Shown: piece by piece, positions 34,351 through 44,376 of the stretch
How positions within the stretch are numbered: position 1 is the first letter of the stretch
Layout: each line of letters opens with the position of its first letter
Source of the DNA: an uncultured Saprospiraceae bacterium
GTDB lineage: Bacteria; Bacteroidota; Bacteroidia; Chitinophagales; Saprospiraceae
Direction: 5' to 3'
Assembly (NCBI GenBank): GCA_937922815.1
Contig: CALAJP010000181.1
Span: 1 to 61,188, forward strand
Length of the DNA: 61,188 nt
The notes under the pieces: model-generated
What the model was told of the DNA's origin: nothing
Databases searched by the model: none
Seen by the model: the letters and a program-made list of their open reading frames with translations, nothing else
Translations under genes and position numbers: made by a program

Positions 34351-35154
34351 TTAACTCCTTTTCCCTAATTGTATTTTTGCGAAAAAATTTAAATACAGAA
34401 ATCTATCATCATTAGCTTCAGGAACAAGAATTTCTAATGGTGTAAAAAATGCATCAATCATTATTCCTACATCCAATGATTTTATAAAAGCATCAAACGC
34501 TCCCCAGTCTAGGTGAATTGATGCTTTTGCATTTAGACCAGGTCTGATTTTAGCGTCGGAATAGCCTTTGAAACTAGGGCCTTTGCCCAAGATTGAATTA
34601 ACATCTAAAAACACGGGTGGGCTTGTTTCGTATATTATTTCTTGCTCTCCAGAAACCAATAGTTCGTTAGTATTTGCAAATACATTACTTACCGTAACGT
34701 TTAAATAGTAAGGTTTTTGAAGAGCAAGACTTGGCCCTCCCGAAAGGTTATACCCTACAGCAACTCCCTTCTTTTCAGCCTTGTCGGAAATAAATCGTTT
34801 GAACCCCCAACCTAACCTTGTTAATACAATTGAATTCTTTTTGCCAAAAGTGTAATTACTTCTTCCTGTAATCAACCCAATTCCACTTATCCCGTTGATA
34901 CTTTCCTTGGGATGCCTCAATGTTCCTATTTCTACTCGATAATAGTTTGTTCTATAGAATTTTTTGATTATTCCTTTTGAAAACCCTAGAAAAAAACCAT
35001 TTGTTTGAGCCGCAATATCAATTCCAAACTCATTGTCATAGACAACGCCTTTTTTAAAAATAGGGTTTTGATCTTCAGGAATTGTAACTTGAGCAATTAA
35101 ACTTTGGTAACTTATATTAAACAAAAATGCAATTATTATTATCCTAGCTTTCAT
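34351..35154 (-). CDS. Outer-membrane beta-barrel-type protein of unknown function
   Basis: 267 residues with a signal peptide ending SLIAQ (1-21). The mature part alternates polar and aromatic residues in strands typical of a small beta-barrel (GIDIAAQTNGFFLGFSKGI, YRVEIGTLRHPKE, GVAVGYNLSGGPSLALQKP) and ends with LYLNFFAKIQLGKRS. GIGLITGRSNYTFGKKNSI and LNAKASIHLDWGAF recall a conserved Bacteroidota hypothetical family, but I cannot name its role. It is divergent from the recO pair. Confidence 0.65.
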   Translation of the reverse strand: MKARIIIIAFLFNISYQSLIAQVTIPEDQNPIFKKGVVYDNEFGIDIAAQTNGFFLGFSKGIIKKFYRTNYYRVEIGTLRHPKESINGISGIGLITGRSNYTFGKKNSIVLTRLGWGFKRFISDKAEKKGVAVGYNLSGGPSLALQKPYYLNVTVSNVFANTNELLVSGEQEIIYETSPPVFLDVNSILGKGPSFKGYSDAKIRPGLNAKASIHLDWGAFDAFIKSLDVGIMIDAFFTPLEILVPEANDDRFLYLNFFAKIQLGKRS

Positions 35155-35275
35155 AAGTATAAACGACTTAGAGAAAAAATGAATTTATTTTAACTAAGTG
35201 ATATTAGTAATTATTTTTGAATTATCCTATTTTGTAATCTTTAAAACGATTTTAAACATATAAAGCAGACTCAAT

Positions 35276-35611
35276 TTGAAAGATGTAAATACTTCCGAAA
35301 TTAATATATTGATTTCAAACGACTTTCAGATAAAACAAGCTCCACCTGAACTTAGCGAAGAAGAGTTTGTCCTTTATCTTGCAGACTACGTCGAATACTT
35401 GATTGAAAAAAGAATGGAGTATCTTTTGAGCATGCTTTATCGCTTAGATGTTGCAGAACGAAAAGTTAACGCGGCTCTATTGCCCACTGCACAACTTCCG
35501 CCTCATGTTGGGATTGCACAACTTATTGTTGATAGGCAAAAGAGAAGAATTTGGACTAAAAAAAATATAAAATCAAAAGAATTGGAGTCATGGGATGATG
35601 ACATTTTTTAA
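35276..35611 (+). CDS. Small conserved hypothetical protein upstream of recO
   Basis: 111 residues from a TTG start (LKDVNTSEINILISNDF); no in-frame ATG fits before the conserved core. The sequence is mostly helical: an acidic N-terminus and LADYVEYLIEKRMEYLLSMLYRLDVAERKVNAALL. The C-terminal half contains QLPPHVGIAQLIVDRQKRRIWTKK, which is basic. I do not recognise the domain with confidence. It ends 12 bp before recO and is likely cotranscribed with it. Confidence 0.65.
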   Translation: MKDVNTSEINILISNDFQIKQAPPELSEEEFVLYLADYVEYLIEKRMEYLLSMLYRLDVAERKVNAALLPTAQLPPHVGIAQLIVDRQKRRIWTKKNIKSKELESWDDDIF

Positions 35612-35623
35612 CTCTAACTATCT

Positions 35624-36325
35624 ATGATATTTAATGCTCAAGGTTTAATTCTTCGTTCTATCAAATACAAAGAAAGTAGTCAAATAATTGACGTTTACAC
35701 ACTAGACTATGGCAAACAGTCTTTTATAGTCAATGGCGTACGGAAGAGCCGACCTAGGTTTTCTTCGGCTTGTACTCAGCCTTTAAACTTTGTAAGCCTC
35801 GAGGCATACGGACCTATATCCAAAAATATAAAAAGGGTTAAAGAAATATCTTTACTTCATTTTTATAAAACTATTCCGTTCAACCCAATCAAAAGTGTCT
35901 TAGGCTTATTTATTTTAGAAGCTTTTCAGAAATGTATTTCTGAACCTGAACCCGACGAAAAACTTTACCATTTTATTTACAATACGCTTACCTTAATAGA
36001 CCAGCCCGATCAAGAGTTAAAACATATCGCAATTCACTTTTTGATTCATTTTGCAACTCATTTAGGTATCGGGCCAATACCTATCTTAAAAGAAAGAACA
36101 CACGAAGGTATTTATTCTAACCCAGAAGAAATAGTGCTTACCGAAGAAGTATATCAGTATTTTCTTGTTTTAACTAAAAATATAGAAATTTCAACCATAA
36201 GTGTTCAGCCCATTTCTAAAGAAAACAGATCGTTTTTATTCAATGCCCTTATTAATCACTTTGAATATAATATCCCAAAGTTTGGGAAATTAAAGTCACT
36301 TAATGTAATAAATTCTATTTTTTAA
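35624..36325 (+). CDS. recO: DNA repair protein RecO
   Basis: RecO helps RecF/RecR load RecA on SSB-coated single strands. The 233-residue protein has the N-terminal OB fold (AQGLILRSIKYKESSQIIDVYTLDYGKQSFIVNGVRKSR, about 4-42) and a helical C-terminal half (ELKHIAIHFLIHFATHLGIGP). The usual zinc-binding cysteines of many RecO proteins are not evident, which is common in this phylum. It follows the small hypothetical gene closely. Confidence 0.9.
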   Translation: MIFNAQGLILRSIKYKESSQIIDVYTLDYGKQSFIVNGVRKSRPRFSSACTQPLNFVSLEAYGPISKNIKRVKEISLLHFYKTIPFNPIKSVLGLFILEAFQKCISEPEPDEKLYHFIYNTLTLIDQPDQELKHIAIHFLIHFATHLGIGPIPILKERTHEGIYSNPEEIVLTEEVYQYFLVLTKNIEISTISVQPISKENRSFLFNALINHFEYNIPKFGKLKSLNVINSIF

Positions 36326-36677
36326 GTGGATTTAATTCCTCAAACAACATTAAGGCTTATGCCACCTTTTATTCAAGGTTTATGATTGTTTCAAATGTTT
36401 TTATTTTCTAACCAACACTTACTCTATTGGTTTTTTACTATGTCACGTATTTTATTTTTAGTATTTCTTTTGGTGGTGTAAATTTCCAACATTAGTATTA
36501 TCACCAAAAAACATAAAAGTACCAGCGTTCAATTTCTGACAAAAACAAGGAATAATGAAACCTAGCTTCATATTCTATGGTACAATATAAAACATCTAGT
36601 ACGCACTAAAACTATAAATAATAAAACTCTTTTGACACTCAAATTATAGCTAAAACGCTATATACTTATTAGATAAA
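36326..36677. other. 352-bp gap with one inverted repeat
   Basis: No gene is seen. TTTTGGTG (36468-36475) and CACCAAAA (36502-36509) form an inverted repeat that extends three more pairs inward with G-T wobble. It lies about 165 bp upstream of the secreted-protein gene. No clear -33/-7 pair was found. Confidence 0.4.
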
Positions 36678-39008
36678 ATGAATAAACTTAGCTTCACATA
36701 TTTCTTCTTATGCTTCACGATGATGAATATTTATGCTCAAAATTCATCATCTCCTATAAACAAAACATGGTTTTCTGGAAACTTCGCAATCGATTGGAAC
36801 GACGACGAGCCTAAAATTAAAAACGTATTTTCAATTAACAACAGAAAGTTTTCTGAAAACACTTCCTTTGTAGCTAACCCATCTACGGGCGAGTTAGTTT
36901 TATTCACCGATGGAATTACGCTATGGGATCAAGATTTGAATGTGATAGATGATAATATTGGTGCTAGGTATTCGACTCATCAAAATTCAATCATCGCACC
37001 TACTAACGATAGCACTTATTTGATTGTAGGAAATGCGGCTATGCAAGGGCACGAAGATGGCAATCATTTGACATTTACAATTATTCAAAAAGGACAAAAC
37101 GATAACACTTATAAAATCATTCATAAAGAAGAAATCTTTGATATTGACGTATTTGAAACACTTGCTTTAGCTCCAAATCCTGAAAAAGACTGTTCTTTCT
37201 GGCTAATTTTTATAGCTAATCAAGCCAATCAAATACATTCTCTTTCCATTTCTGAAAGCGGAAATTACAATTTTCAAGACTTGCAAACCTCTACGATTCC
37301 TAACTTCAATGAAGACAAAGAAAATATCCGAGGTCATATATCCATGTCGGACGACTTTACCAAAGCTTCAATAGGAGTACAATTTAATGGTATTGTTACT
37401 GCCGATTTTAATTCTTCAACAGGTTTATTCTCAAACTTCTCTCTTCCGTTAAGCGATAAAGACGAAACTGGTTATATTTCATTATTGTCACCAGATAAGT
37501 CAAAACTATACTATATTCAGGGCTTGTTTGGGTTCAATGGCTTTATCCAACAATATGATTTTGACACTCAAGAAACCGAAATTATTTCGATTTCAAATGA
37601 TAATTTTGGAGGTTTACAGCTTGCTCCCAACGGAAAAATTTATGCATCTGGAATAAGACGAAATTATTTTGCTGTTATTAATAATCCGAATGAAGCTGCC
37701 TCTAAGGTAAATTTCAAGAATAAAGGTCTTTATTTACAAGGCTATAAGTCAAGTTATTCGGCAGGTATGTTATCGATAATGAATACTAACAGTTCTTGTA
37801 ATATTAGCACTCCCTGTCCTTCTAACTTATCCGACACCATTTTTTATTGTTCAGAAGAGCTTAGTTCTAACGAAATAACGGCAATACAAAACAACCCTGT
37901 TTCGATTACAGAGGTAGACGAAAACGGTTGCGTAAAAACACTTCATCACATTATTCAAGAACCTAAAGTTATGTGGGATGAAATTACAATTTGCGAAAAA
38001 GTACTTATTTGGAAAGACGGAAACCATTATTTAGCAGGAGATACTATTCTTCAACATTCATCTGAAGGTGCCTGTACTGACTTAAAAAAGATAATTGTAA
38101 AACAGTCTTATTCTACACGTACCGTAATTGATACTTTTATTTGTATTCCTGGAGAAATATTTATTGGAAACCAAAAATATACTCAGGCAGGCGAGTTTCT
38201 ATATCATTTAAAAAATCAATTTGGGTGTGATAGTACTGTTTCTATTAATATACACGAGCGTTTTGATATAAAAGAAACTATATTAGATACTGCTGTTTGT
38301 GAAGGAACAACATTAGAACTTCCTATAGATTTACCCACTAGCTTCCTTTCTCAAATAGATGGTTATAACAAAAACGAAAACTCTATTTTAGTATCAAATG
38401 ATACCTTTATTGATACTTTTATTCTGAATTGTATTGGAGATTCTATCTATCTATCTTTGGATATTCAAATGTTAGATGCTCCAAAAGTACAATTAGAGCA
38501 CCCTTCTAAAGTCAAAGAGGCGGATCTATTTGAAATCTATTTGTCTAGTACCGACTCATACCAACTGTTTGAAAGTGGTAAACAAATCAGCGTTGGAACA
38601 GATAATACTTTTCAGTTAGAAGCAAAGTTAGGTGCTATTTACGAAGTAAAATCTAAAACCGTATCGGGCTGCGAGGCCAACCAAGTTATTCCTATTAAAG
38701 TTACGCCTGCTAATTTTGATTGTGGAGACATTGAAAGTTTTATACCTAATTACATTACTCCAAACAACGATGGTAGTAATGACTTTTTTGAATTTACAAT
38801 TGAAAAAATAAACTCCATTAAAAATATTACAATCTACGATAGGTGGGGAGCCATTGCATTTCAAACCAAAGACCCTACGAGAAATTTATGGAATGGAAAA
38901 ATCCAAGATGAACCTGCACCTCAAGGTGTCTATGTGTATAAAATAGAGGTAGAATGCAAAAGTGGTAATAATTTTAACCTAAGTGGCAATATCACCGTGT
39001 TATATTAA
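36678..39008 (+). CDS. Secreted protein with type IX (type B) sorting domain
   Basis: 776 residues with a signal peptide ending NIYAQ (about 1-20). The first 370 residues look like a beta-propeller: repeats such as PSTGELVLFTDGITLWDQDL and SPDKSKLYYIQGLFGFNGFI. A cysteine-containing central region (about 375-670) follows. The last 90 residues are a gliding-motility-associated C-terminal domain: FIPNYITPNNDGSNDFFEF, ITIYDRWGAIAFQT and LSGNITVLY. That signal targets proteins to the type IX secretion system. The cargo role is unknown, perhaps adhesive. Confidence 0.85.
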   Translation: MNKLSFTYFFLCFTMMNIYAQNSSSPINKTWFSGNFAIDWNDDEPKIKNVFSINNRKFSENTSFVANPSTGELVLFTDGITLWDQDLNVIDDNIGARYSTHQNSIIAPTNDSTYLIVGNAAMQGHEDGNHLTFTIIQKGQNDNTYKIIHKEEIFDIDVFETLALAPNPEKDCSFWLIFIANQANQIHSLSISESGNYNFQDLQTSTIPNFNEDKENIRGHISMSDDFTKASIGVQFNGIVTADFNSSTGLFSNFSLPLSDKDETGYISLLSPDKSKLYYIQGLFGFNGFIQQYDFDTQETEIISISNDNFGGLQLAPNGKIYASGIRRNYFAVINNPNEAASKVNFKNKGLYLQGYKSSYSAGMLSIMNTNSSCNISTPCPSNLSDTIFYCSEELSSNEITAIQNNPVSITEVDENGCVKTLHHIIQEPKVMWDEITICEKVLIWKDGNHYLAGDTILQHSSEGACTDLKKIIVKQSYSTRTVIDTFICIPGEIFIGNQKYTQAGEFLYHLKNQFGCDSTVSINIHERFDIKETILDTAVCEGTTLELPIDLPTSFLSQIDGYNKNENSILVSNDTFIDTFILNCIGDSIYLSLDIQMLDAPKVQLEHPSKVKEADLFEIYLSSTDSYQLFESGKQISVGTDNTFQLEAKLGAIYEVKSKTVSGCEANQVIPIKVTPANFDCGDIESFIPNYITPNNDGSNDFFEFTIEKINSIKNITIYDRWGAIAFQTKDPTRNLWNGKIQDEPAPQGVYVYKIEVECKSGNNFNLSGNITVLY

Positions 39009-39097
39009 CTTCTATTTTCAACCCCAATATTTTATATTTTCTTATCTGAATTATTTTACTTTGTAATGCTTTTTCCATTATTGGCAAAAAATGCATA

Positions 39098-39117
39098 TTT
39101 TGTGAGCATACACAAAA
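39098..39117. repeat. 7-bp hairpin upstream of the desaturase gene
   Basis: TTTTGTG (39098-39104) and CACAAAA (39111-39117) with a six-base loop, then A-rich DNA. It could end transcription from the preceding gene or be a protein site about 120 bp upstream of the desaturase gene. Confidence 0.4.
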
Positions 39118-39238
39118 AATGATGTTTCATATTAAAAAACGTTATATTTTTTGATTGTAAGTATTATAATTTTTGATGCAACACTCTTTTTACATCCAAT
39201 CAATAGAGTATATAACTCAATTGACCTAAATATTACAA

Positions 39239-40231
39239 ATGGGATCATCAACAGACAAAATTTTTAACATAAGGTTAGAGGTAATGCAAACCATAGAAAA
39301 ATCTATGGGTGATTTAATTGACAAGTATCTAAAACCTATTGATACCAATTGGCAACCCTCTGACTTTTTACCAGACTCTACTGGCCCCGAATTCTTTGAA
39401 GATATTAAAGAAATTCAAGAACTTGCCAAAGAGTTAGACGACGACTTTTTAGCTGTTTTAGTTGGAGACACAATTACAGAAGAAGCATTACCAACCTACG
39501 AATCTTGGTTAATGAATCTTGAAGGTGTAGACAAATCAAAAAGAACAGGATGGTATCGTTGGATTTCTGCATGGACTGCCGAAGAAAATAGACATGGAGA
39601 CCTTCTTAATAAGTATTTATACCTTTCGGGAAGAATCAATATGAAGGAAGTAGAAATCTCTACGCAACACTTGATAGCGGACGGATTCGATATAGGAACA
39701 AGTCACGATCCATATAAAAACTTTATTTATACATCTTTCCAAGAAATAGCCACCAATATATCTCATAGAAGAGTAGCTTCATTGGCTAAAAAATCAGGAA
39801 ACGCACGATTAGCTAAAATGTGTGGCGTTATTGCCTCTGATGAAAATAGGCATGCAAACGCCTATATGGATTTTGTGGAAAGAATTTTTACCATGGATCC
39901 TTCAGAAGTAATGCTTGCATTCCAACACATGATGAAAATAAAAATCGTTATGCCTGCTCATTTCTTGAGAGAATCAGGCGAATCTATCGGAAGTTTATTT
40001 GAACAATTCTCAGATGCAGCACAACGTCTGCAAGTTTATACAGCACAAGACTATATCGACATTCTTCAACGATTGTTAACCAGATGGGATATAGAGCATG
40101 TAACAGGATTAAATGACAAAGCCGAACGAGCTAGGGATTATTTAATGAAATTACCGAACCGATTAGAACGTATTTCAAGCCGAATTCATGTTCCTGAATC
40201 AGGGCCTAAGTTCAAATGGATAGCGGGATAA
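39239..40231 (+). CDS. Acyl-ACP desaturase (di-iron)
   Basis: 330 residues of the soluble stearoyl-ACP desaturase family, which introduces a cis double bond into ACP-bound acyl chains using O2 and reduced ferredoxin. The two iron-binding motifs are clear: EENRHG (115-120) and DENRHA (201-206), with an upstream Glu in the TITEEALP segment. The length is normal. With the acyltransferase gene that follows, it suggests membrane-lipid tailoring under aerobic conditions. The electron donor is not in the immediate neighbourhood. Confidence 0.93.
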   Translation: MGSSTDKIFNIRLEVMQTIEKSMGDLIDKYLKPIDTNWQPSDFLPDSTGPEFFEDIKEIQELAKELDDDFLAVLVGDTITEEALPTYESWLMNLEGVDKSKRTGWYRWISAWTAEENRHGDLLNKYLYLSGRINMKEVEISTQHLIADGFDIGTSHDPYKNFIYTSFQEIATNISHRRVASLAKKSGNARLAKMCGVIASDENRHANAYMDFVERIFTMDPSEVMLAFQHMMKIKIVMPAHFLRESGESIGSLFEQFSDAAQRLQVYTAQDYIDILQRLLTRWDIEHVTGLNDKAERARDYLMKLPNRLERISSRIHVPESGPKFKWIAG

Positions 40232-40314
40232 TCAACTACTTCTCAAAATATAAATTTCAAAGATATGGTTGAATAGATTCAGTCATATCTTTGTTCGTTT
40301 TAAACCAAAACATT

Positions 40315-40869
40315 ATGGGATCTTGGATTTGTAATACTATTTTAAAGCTTTGGGGGTGGAAAATAGTTGGCGATTTTCCTGCTCACTTAAGGAAATATAT
40401 TGTTCCAGTAACACCTCATACCTCTAATTGGGATTTTCCGATTGGTTTATTATTAAGAAAGGCACGAAAAACGGATATACGTTTTGTTATAAAATCGGAA
40501 TTGTATTTTTGGCCGCTTTCTATTATTCTAAATTCTTTAGGAGGAAACCCAGTAGACCGAAGAAAGGCGGGTTCTTTTCTAAATTCTGTTGTAGATTTAT
40601 TTAATACGAGCGACGACTTTATTTTAAATATAGCTCCAGAAGGTACTCGAAAAAAAGTAAAAAAACTAAAATCTGGTTACTACTATATTGCACAAAAAGC
40701 CAATGTTCCTTTAGTTCCTGTTATCTTCGATTGGGGTACAAAAACATTGATTATCAAAGAGCCGTTTTTTTTAACAGATAATGAAAAAGCAGATAAGGCA
40801 TTCCTAGAAAAAGAATTCTCTGGATACACAGGTCGAATCCCTGAATATAGTTTTAACATAGATGAATAA
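40315..40869 (+). CDS. 1-acyl-sn-glycerol-3-phosphate acyltransferase-like protein
   Basis: I start at ATG 40315 (184 residues, MGSWICNTILKLWGWKIVG). An earlier TTG at 40291 would add eight residues that lie over a -7-like element (TATCTTTG, 40286-40293). The PlsC motifs are HTSNWD (the HX4D-type acid-base site), GGNPVDRR and APEGTRKK. The family adds the second acyl chain to lysophosphatidic acid; this short branch may instead acylate other lipids. It ends 1 bp from the convergent hydrolase. Confidence 0.86.
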   Translation: MGSWICNTILKLWGWKIVGDFPAHLRKYIVPVTPHTSNWDFPIGLLLRKARKTDIRFVIKSELYFWPLSIILNSLGGNPVDRRKAGSFLNSVVDLFNTSDDFILNIAPEGTRKKVKKLKSGYYYIAQKANVPLVPVIFDWGTKTLIIKEPFFLTDNEKADKAFLEKEFSGYTGRIPEYSFNIDE

Positions 40870-40870
40870 A

Positions 40871-41713
40871 TTAGACTATTTTTTCTAAAAAACGTACGAT
40901 ATTCTCGACTGCTTCTTCTAATTCTTTTGGCATAATATCTTTATCCCAAGGGTGTTTTGCTCCAAAAGTATGTCCCGCGTCTTTAAGTTTAATTTTTTCA
41001 GCATCAGGAAACAAAACAAACATTTCTTCTGCTTTATCAATACTTATTGTTTCATCCTTTTCTCCATGGATTAACAGTACAGGGCATGTTATGTTTTGTG
41101 CAATATATTCAATAGCATATTCCTTTTGGTGCTGTTCAAAATCCTTGTATAAATATTGATAATAAATAGGCATATGTTTATCGATACGCTTATTATAAAA
41201 CTCATGAACCTCATTTTTCTCCCAGTTTTTCAACATATCTTCTTTCAACCACAAGAAATCTAAACGATGTACTGAACCCATGGTAATTACACTTTTTATT
41301 CCTACATATCCTTGGGCAGCAAAACACAAAACAGTTCCTCCTCCACGGCTATGCCCCATCAGAGAAATATTTTCTGCCCCGTAGTTTTTCGCTAAAAAAT
41401 TTATCATCGTACGAATGTCAAGCAATTCAGTAGAGTAATTGTTTTGCCCAAAACTATCAAGTTTAGTAAACTCCGTACCTTCATTCAATGCGTCTAGGCC
41501 GTTAAGCGAAAAATTCATTGTAACAACATTAAGATTAGCCTGTTTCGCTATTTTTTTAGCCATCAAGTCCCAACAACCCCAATCTTTAAAACCTTTAAAA
41601 CCATGACAAAATATTAACCAATCCTTTTGTTCGTTTATGATAAACAAATCAGCAGCGAAAGGTTGATATTCATACGTTTTACAAATAACATTTTTAATGA
41701 TTTTCATATTCAA
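40871..41713 (-). CDS. Alpha/beta hydrolase (dienelactone-hydrolase-like)
   Basis: 280 residues with no signal peptide. Fold markers are FCHGFKGFKDWG (about 33-44), GHSRGGGTVLCFA as the nucleophile elbow, a GEKDETIS segment carrying the catalytic Asp and DAGHTFGAKHPW carrying the His. HGFKGFKDWG is typical of a small cytoplasmic hydrolase group in Bacteroidota. The substrate is unknown. Confidence 0.85.
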   Translation of the reverse strand: MNMKIIKNVICKTYEYQPFAADLFIINEQKDWLIFCHGFKGFKDWGCWDLMAKKIAKQANLNVVTMNFSLNGLDALNEGTEFTKLDSFGQNNYSTELLDIRTMINFLAKNYGAENISLMGHSRGGGTVLCFAAQGYVGIKSVITMGSVHRLDFLWLKEDMLKNWEKNEVHEFYNKRIDKHMPIYYQYLYKDFEQHQKEYAIEYIAQNITCPVLLIHGEKDETISIDKAEEMFVLFPDAEKIKLKDAGHTFGAKHPWDKDIMPKELEEAVENIVRFLEKIV

Positions 41714-41803
41714 GTTTCTTTTATCCTCAGCTTTTCAATTATACTTACTACTAAAATAATCGTATATTTCGGTTTTTTATTAATATAATGACTTCTTTAT
41801 AAT

Positions 41804-42778
41804 TTGGGTAAGCTTGATGACATAAGAAAACCTGTTTCGAAAGAACTTGTCGAATTTGAAAAACACTTTAAAGATTCGATGAAGAGTAATGTTCCTTTAC
41901 TTGACAAAATAACATATTACATTGTTCAAAGAAAAGGAAAACAAATACGTCCGTTATTTGTGTTTTTGTGTTCGAAAATGATAAACCCCGAAATTAAAGA
42001 ATCTTCTTTTGTAGCGGCTTCTTTAATAGAGCTTATGCACACAGCAACTCTTGTCCATGACGATGTTGTTGATGAATCTTTCGAAAGAAGAGGGTTCTTT
42101 TCAATTAATGCATTATGGAAAAATAAAATTGCGGTTTTGGTTGGTGATTATTTACTTTCCAAAGGACTTTTGATGTCTGTCGATACGAATAGTTTTGATA
42201 TGCTAAAGATTGTATCTATTGCCGTAAAAGAAATCATAGAAGGGGAGCTTCTCCAAATGGAAAAAGCAATTCGTTTAGATATAAAAGAAGATGTTTATTT
42301 TGAAATTATTCGCCAAAAGACGGCTTCTTTAATTGCAGCGGCATGTTCTGCGGGAATAGCCGCAACTACAAATAATCCAGAATTAATTGAAAAAGGTAGA
42401 ATTTTTGGAGAAAAAGTAGGCATTTCTTTCCAAATCAAAGACGATTTATTCGATTATGGTTCTGACGATGTTGGAAAACCGCTTGGTATAGACATCAAAG
42501 AAAAGAAAATGACCTTGCCACTCATCAGAGCACTGTCTCAAACAGATGCTAAGACAAAGCGGAAGATTTTAAAAATCATTAAAAAACAGGCTCATAAAAA
42601 ATCTAAACGCCAAGAAGTAATTGATTTCGTAAAATCAACGGATGGCTTGGAATATACCAAAAACAAGATGATGCAACTCAAAAATGAAGCTTTTGACTTG
42701 TTAAAAGAGTTTCCTCAAAACGAAGCTAACGATGCTTTAAAGAAATTGGTTTTGTTTGTAACTGAAAGAAAGAAATAA
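41804..42778 (+). CDS. Polyprenyl diphosphate synthase
   Basis: 324 residues from TTG 41804, the only start in frame before the conserved LDDIRKPVSKEL. It condenses isopentenyl units onto an allylic diphosphate to make a long-chain polyprenyl diphosphate, most likely for menaquinone. The first aspartate-rich motif is LVHDDVVDES and the second is FQIKDDLFDYGSDDVGKP; KGKQIRP provides the IPP-binding site. Chain length cannot be read with certainty. It converges with a small hydrolase gene. Confidence 0.92.
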   Translation: MGKLDDIRKPVSKELVEFEKHFKDSMKSNVPLLDKITYYIVQRKGKQIRPLFVFLCSKMINPEIKESSFVAASLIELMHTATLVHDDVVDESFERRGFFSINALWKNKIAVLVGDYLLSKGLLMSVDTNSFDMLKIVSIAVKEIIEGELLQMEKAIRLDIKEDVYFEIIRQKTASLIAAACSAGIAATTNNPELIEKGRIFGEKVGISFQIKDDLFDYGSDDVGKPLGIDIKEKKMTLPLIRALSQTDAKTKRKILKIIKKQAHKKSKRQEVIDFVKSTDGLEYTKNKMMQLKNEAFDLLKEFPQNEANDALKKLVLFVTERKK

Positions 42779-42783
42779 GAGTG

Positions 42784-43311
42784 TTAAATTAACCTACCTA
42801 CAATTACTTCACTCAATTGTTTAGCAAACTCAGGTTCGCGATAGACTTCATGTTCTTTATCTAGCAATACATTACAATCCAATTTCATCATTTCAAACCA
42901 TTCTTTTATAGGTCTAAACTTGTCATTTTCTCCAAAATAAAGCTCAATTTTGCCATTTGGTTTTTCTGTTTCCTTTCTTAATCGAGTAGAGGATACGCAA
43001 ATGAGAGTATTTATATTGTTACTTTCAATCCCAAACTTCCATGCGATTGTACCTCCAATACTAAATGCTAAAATGTTCACGGTTTGTTTTTCTAGTTCCA
43101 ACAAACTATTGACGGCCGTTTTAACCCCTCCATGGACAAATTGACGATGCAAATGCTCTTGGGAATAATTAGACTTATCAATTTTCCCTAACTCACAACT
43201 ATCATAATATTTAATATCAAATTTTGATTCTAAAACACGAGTATAATGGGTAAACCAACGATGTTTTTCAACGCCCCACAAGTCTGAAATTACAACCAAT
43301 CTTGCTTTCAT
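42784..43311 (-). CDS. Small alpha/beta-hydrolase-like protein
   Basis: 175 residues, much shorter than normal alpha/beta hydrolases. The nucleophile-like elbow is AFSIGGTIAWKFG (about 80-92), with IYFGENDKFRP (acid-side segment) and DKEHEVYREPEF (possible His). The start SDLWGVEKHRWFTHYTRVL lacks the usual HGxxG. It may be a trimmed esterase. It is separated from the next minus-strand gene by nine bases, so the two are probably cotranscribed. Confidence 0.7.
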   Translation of the reverse strand: MKARLVVISDLWGVEKHRWFTHYTRVLESKFDIKYYDSCELGKIDKSNYSQEHLHRQFVHGGVKTAVNSLLELEKQTVNILAFSIGGTIAWKFGIESNNINTLICVSSTRLRKETEKPNGKIELYFGENDKFRPIKEWFEMMKLDCNVLLDKEHEVYREPEFAKQLSEVIVGRLI

Positions 43312-43320
43312 AGCTTATTT

Positions 43321-44295
43321 TCATCTTCTAACGTCGAAGTGCATGCCTTGAAACTCAATTCCAGAAATACTTCTATTTCCCAATAAATAAACAAGCACAG
43401 GACCTTCTTTGGTTTCCATCTGCAGCAAATATTTTTCTTCATTCATTTTAGCCGCCTCATCTTCCAATTCTTCTAGTCCTTTCACTTCAAATTCTTCATC
43501 AATTTTATTTTCGGTACCATCTTCTAACAATATAGTAGTCTTGAAACGGATGGTATTTTGTTGTTTAACTTCAAAACCCATTTTTTTGAGTAGTTTAGAG
43601 TTTTCTTGAGCTAATTCCGCAGGAGTAAGAGCTTCTAGACGCTCTAATTCTTCTGTATCTTTAACTTTTTTTGTAGTTCTTTTTACCCCAATTTCCTCTT
43701 TGAACTCAAACAAAGTCGAATCTTCAACCCACAACCTTTCCTGTCTATTGTTTGCCAAATGCGTCCTAAAGAATGGTGTATATGTTTTTCCCCAAATAGA
43801 ATCTGTTTCTTCAATTATTAATTCCCCCTGATCGGTGAAGTGCTCTTTTTCTTGTTCTATTTCACTTTTTGTCAATTCTGGTAGATAAAAAATGATTTCA
43901 TCGGAATGCCTATCTTTTTTAAAAACCAAGGCATTAACATATTCCTCATTATCCAAAATTACTTTTAAATGCCCTTGAGCCATAGGGTTGCTGGGGTCCA
44001 TTGTTAAAATACGGAAACCAAAGTCTTCAGGAATCATATTGTTAATATTATAGACACCTTGGACGTCTTCTCCCGATATATATAAATTTCCTCGAGTGAC
44101 ACCAAAAGAGTAGTCTCCTGCCGAAAATTCATTGGTATCTCCTGTTGACAATTCAATTTGGCTGGGATTAAATTGATACCCGACCAAATCATTTACATTC
44201 GTAAATACTTTGTCTGTTACAAAAGAATATTTTTCTTGAGCATTTATAGAAAAAAAAGAAAATGCTAAAATTGCAGTAGAATAAAGAAGTTTCAT
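43321..44295 (-). CDS. Secreted protein of unknown function
   Basis: I start at MKLLYSTAILAFSFFSINAQ (ATG at 44295); a longer frame to 44340 would put 15 residues before a normal signal peptide. The mature protein of about 300 residues is acidic and beta-rich at both ends with a charged helical middle (TPAELAQENSKLLKKMGFEV). I recognise no domain. The final QMETKEGPVLVYLLGNRSISGIEFQGMHFDVRR looks like a beta-sandwich end. It lies directly upstream of the small hydrolase gene. Confidence 0.65.
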   Translation of the reverse strand: MKLLYSTAILAFSFFSINAQEKYSFVTDKVFTNVNDLVGYQFNPSQIELSTGDTNEFSAGDYSFGVTRGNLYISGEDVQGVYNINNMIPEDFGFRILTMDPSNPMAQGHLKVILDNEEYVNALVFKKDRHSDEIIFYLPELTKSEIEQEKEHFTDQGELIIEETDSIWGKTYTPFFRTHLANNRQERLWVEDSTLFEFKEEIGVKRTTKKVKDTEELERLEALTPAELAQENSKLLKKMGFEVKQQNTIRFKTTILLEDGTENKIDEEFEVKGLEELEDEAAKMNEEKYLLQMETKEGPVLVYLLGNRSISGIEFQGMHFDVRR

Positions 44296-44376
44296 ATACG
44301 TTTTGTTAATTTTTAATGGGATTGGTTTTCTAACCATCAACTGTTTTTAAAGGGTACAAAAACTATGCAGGTTTTA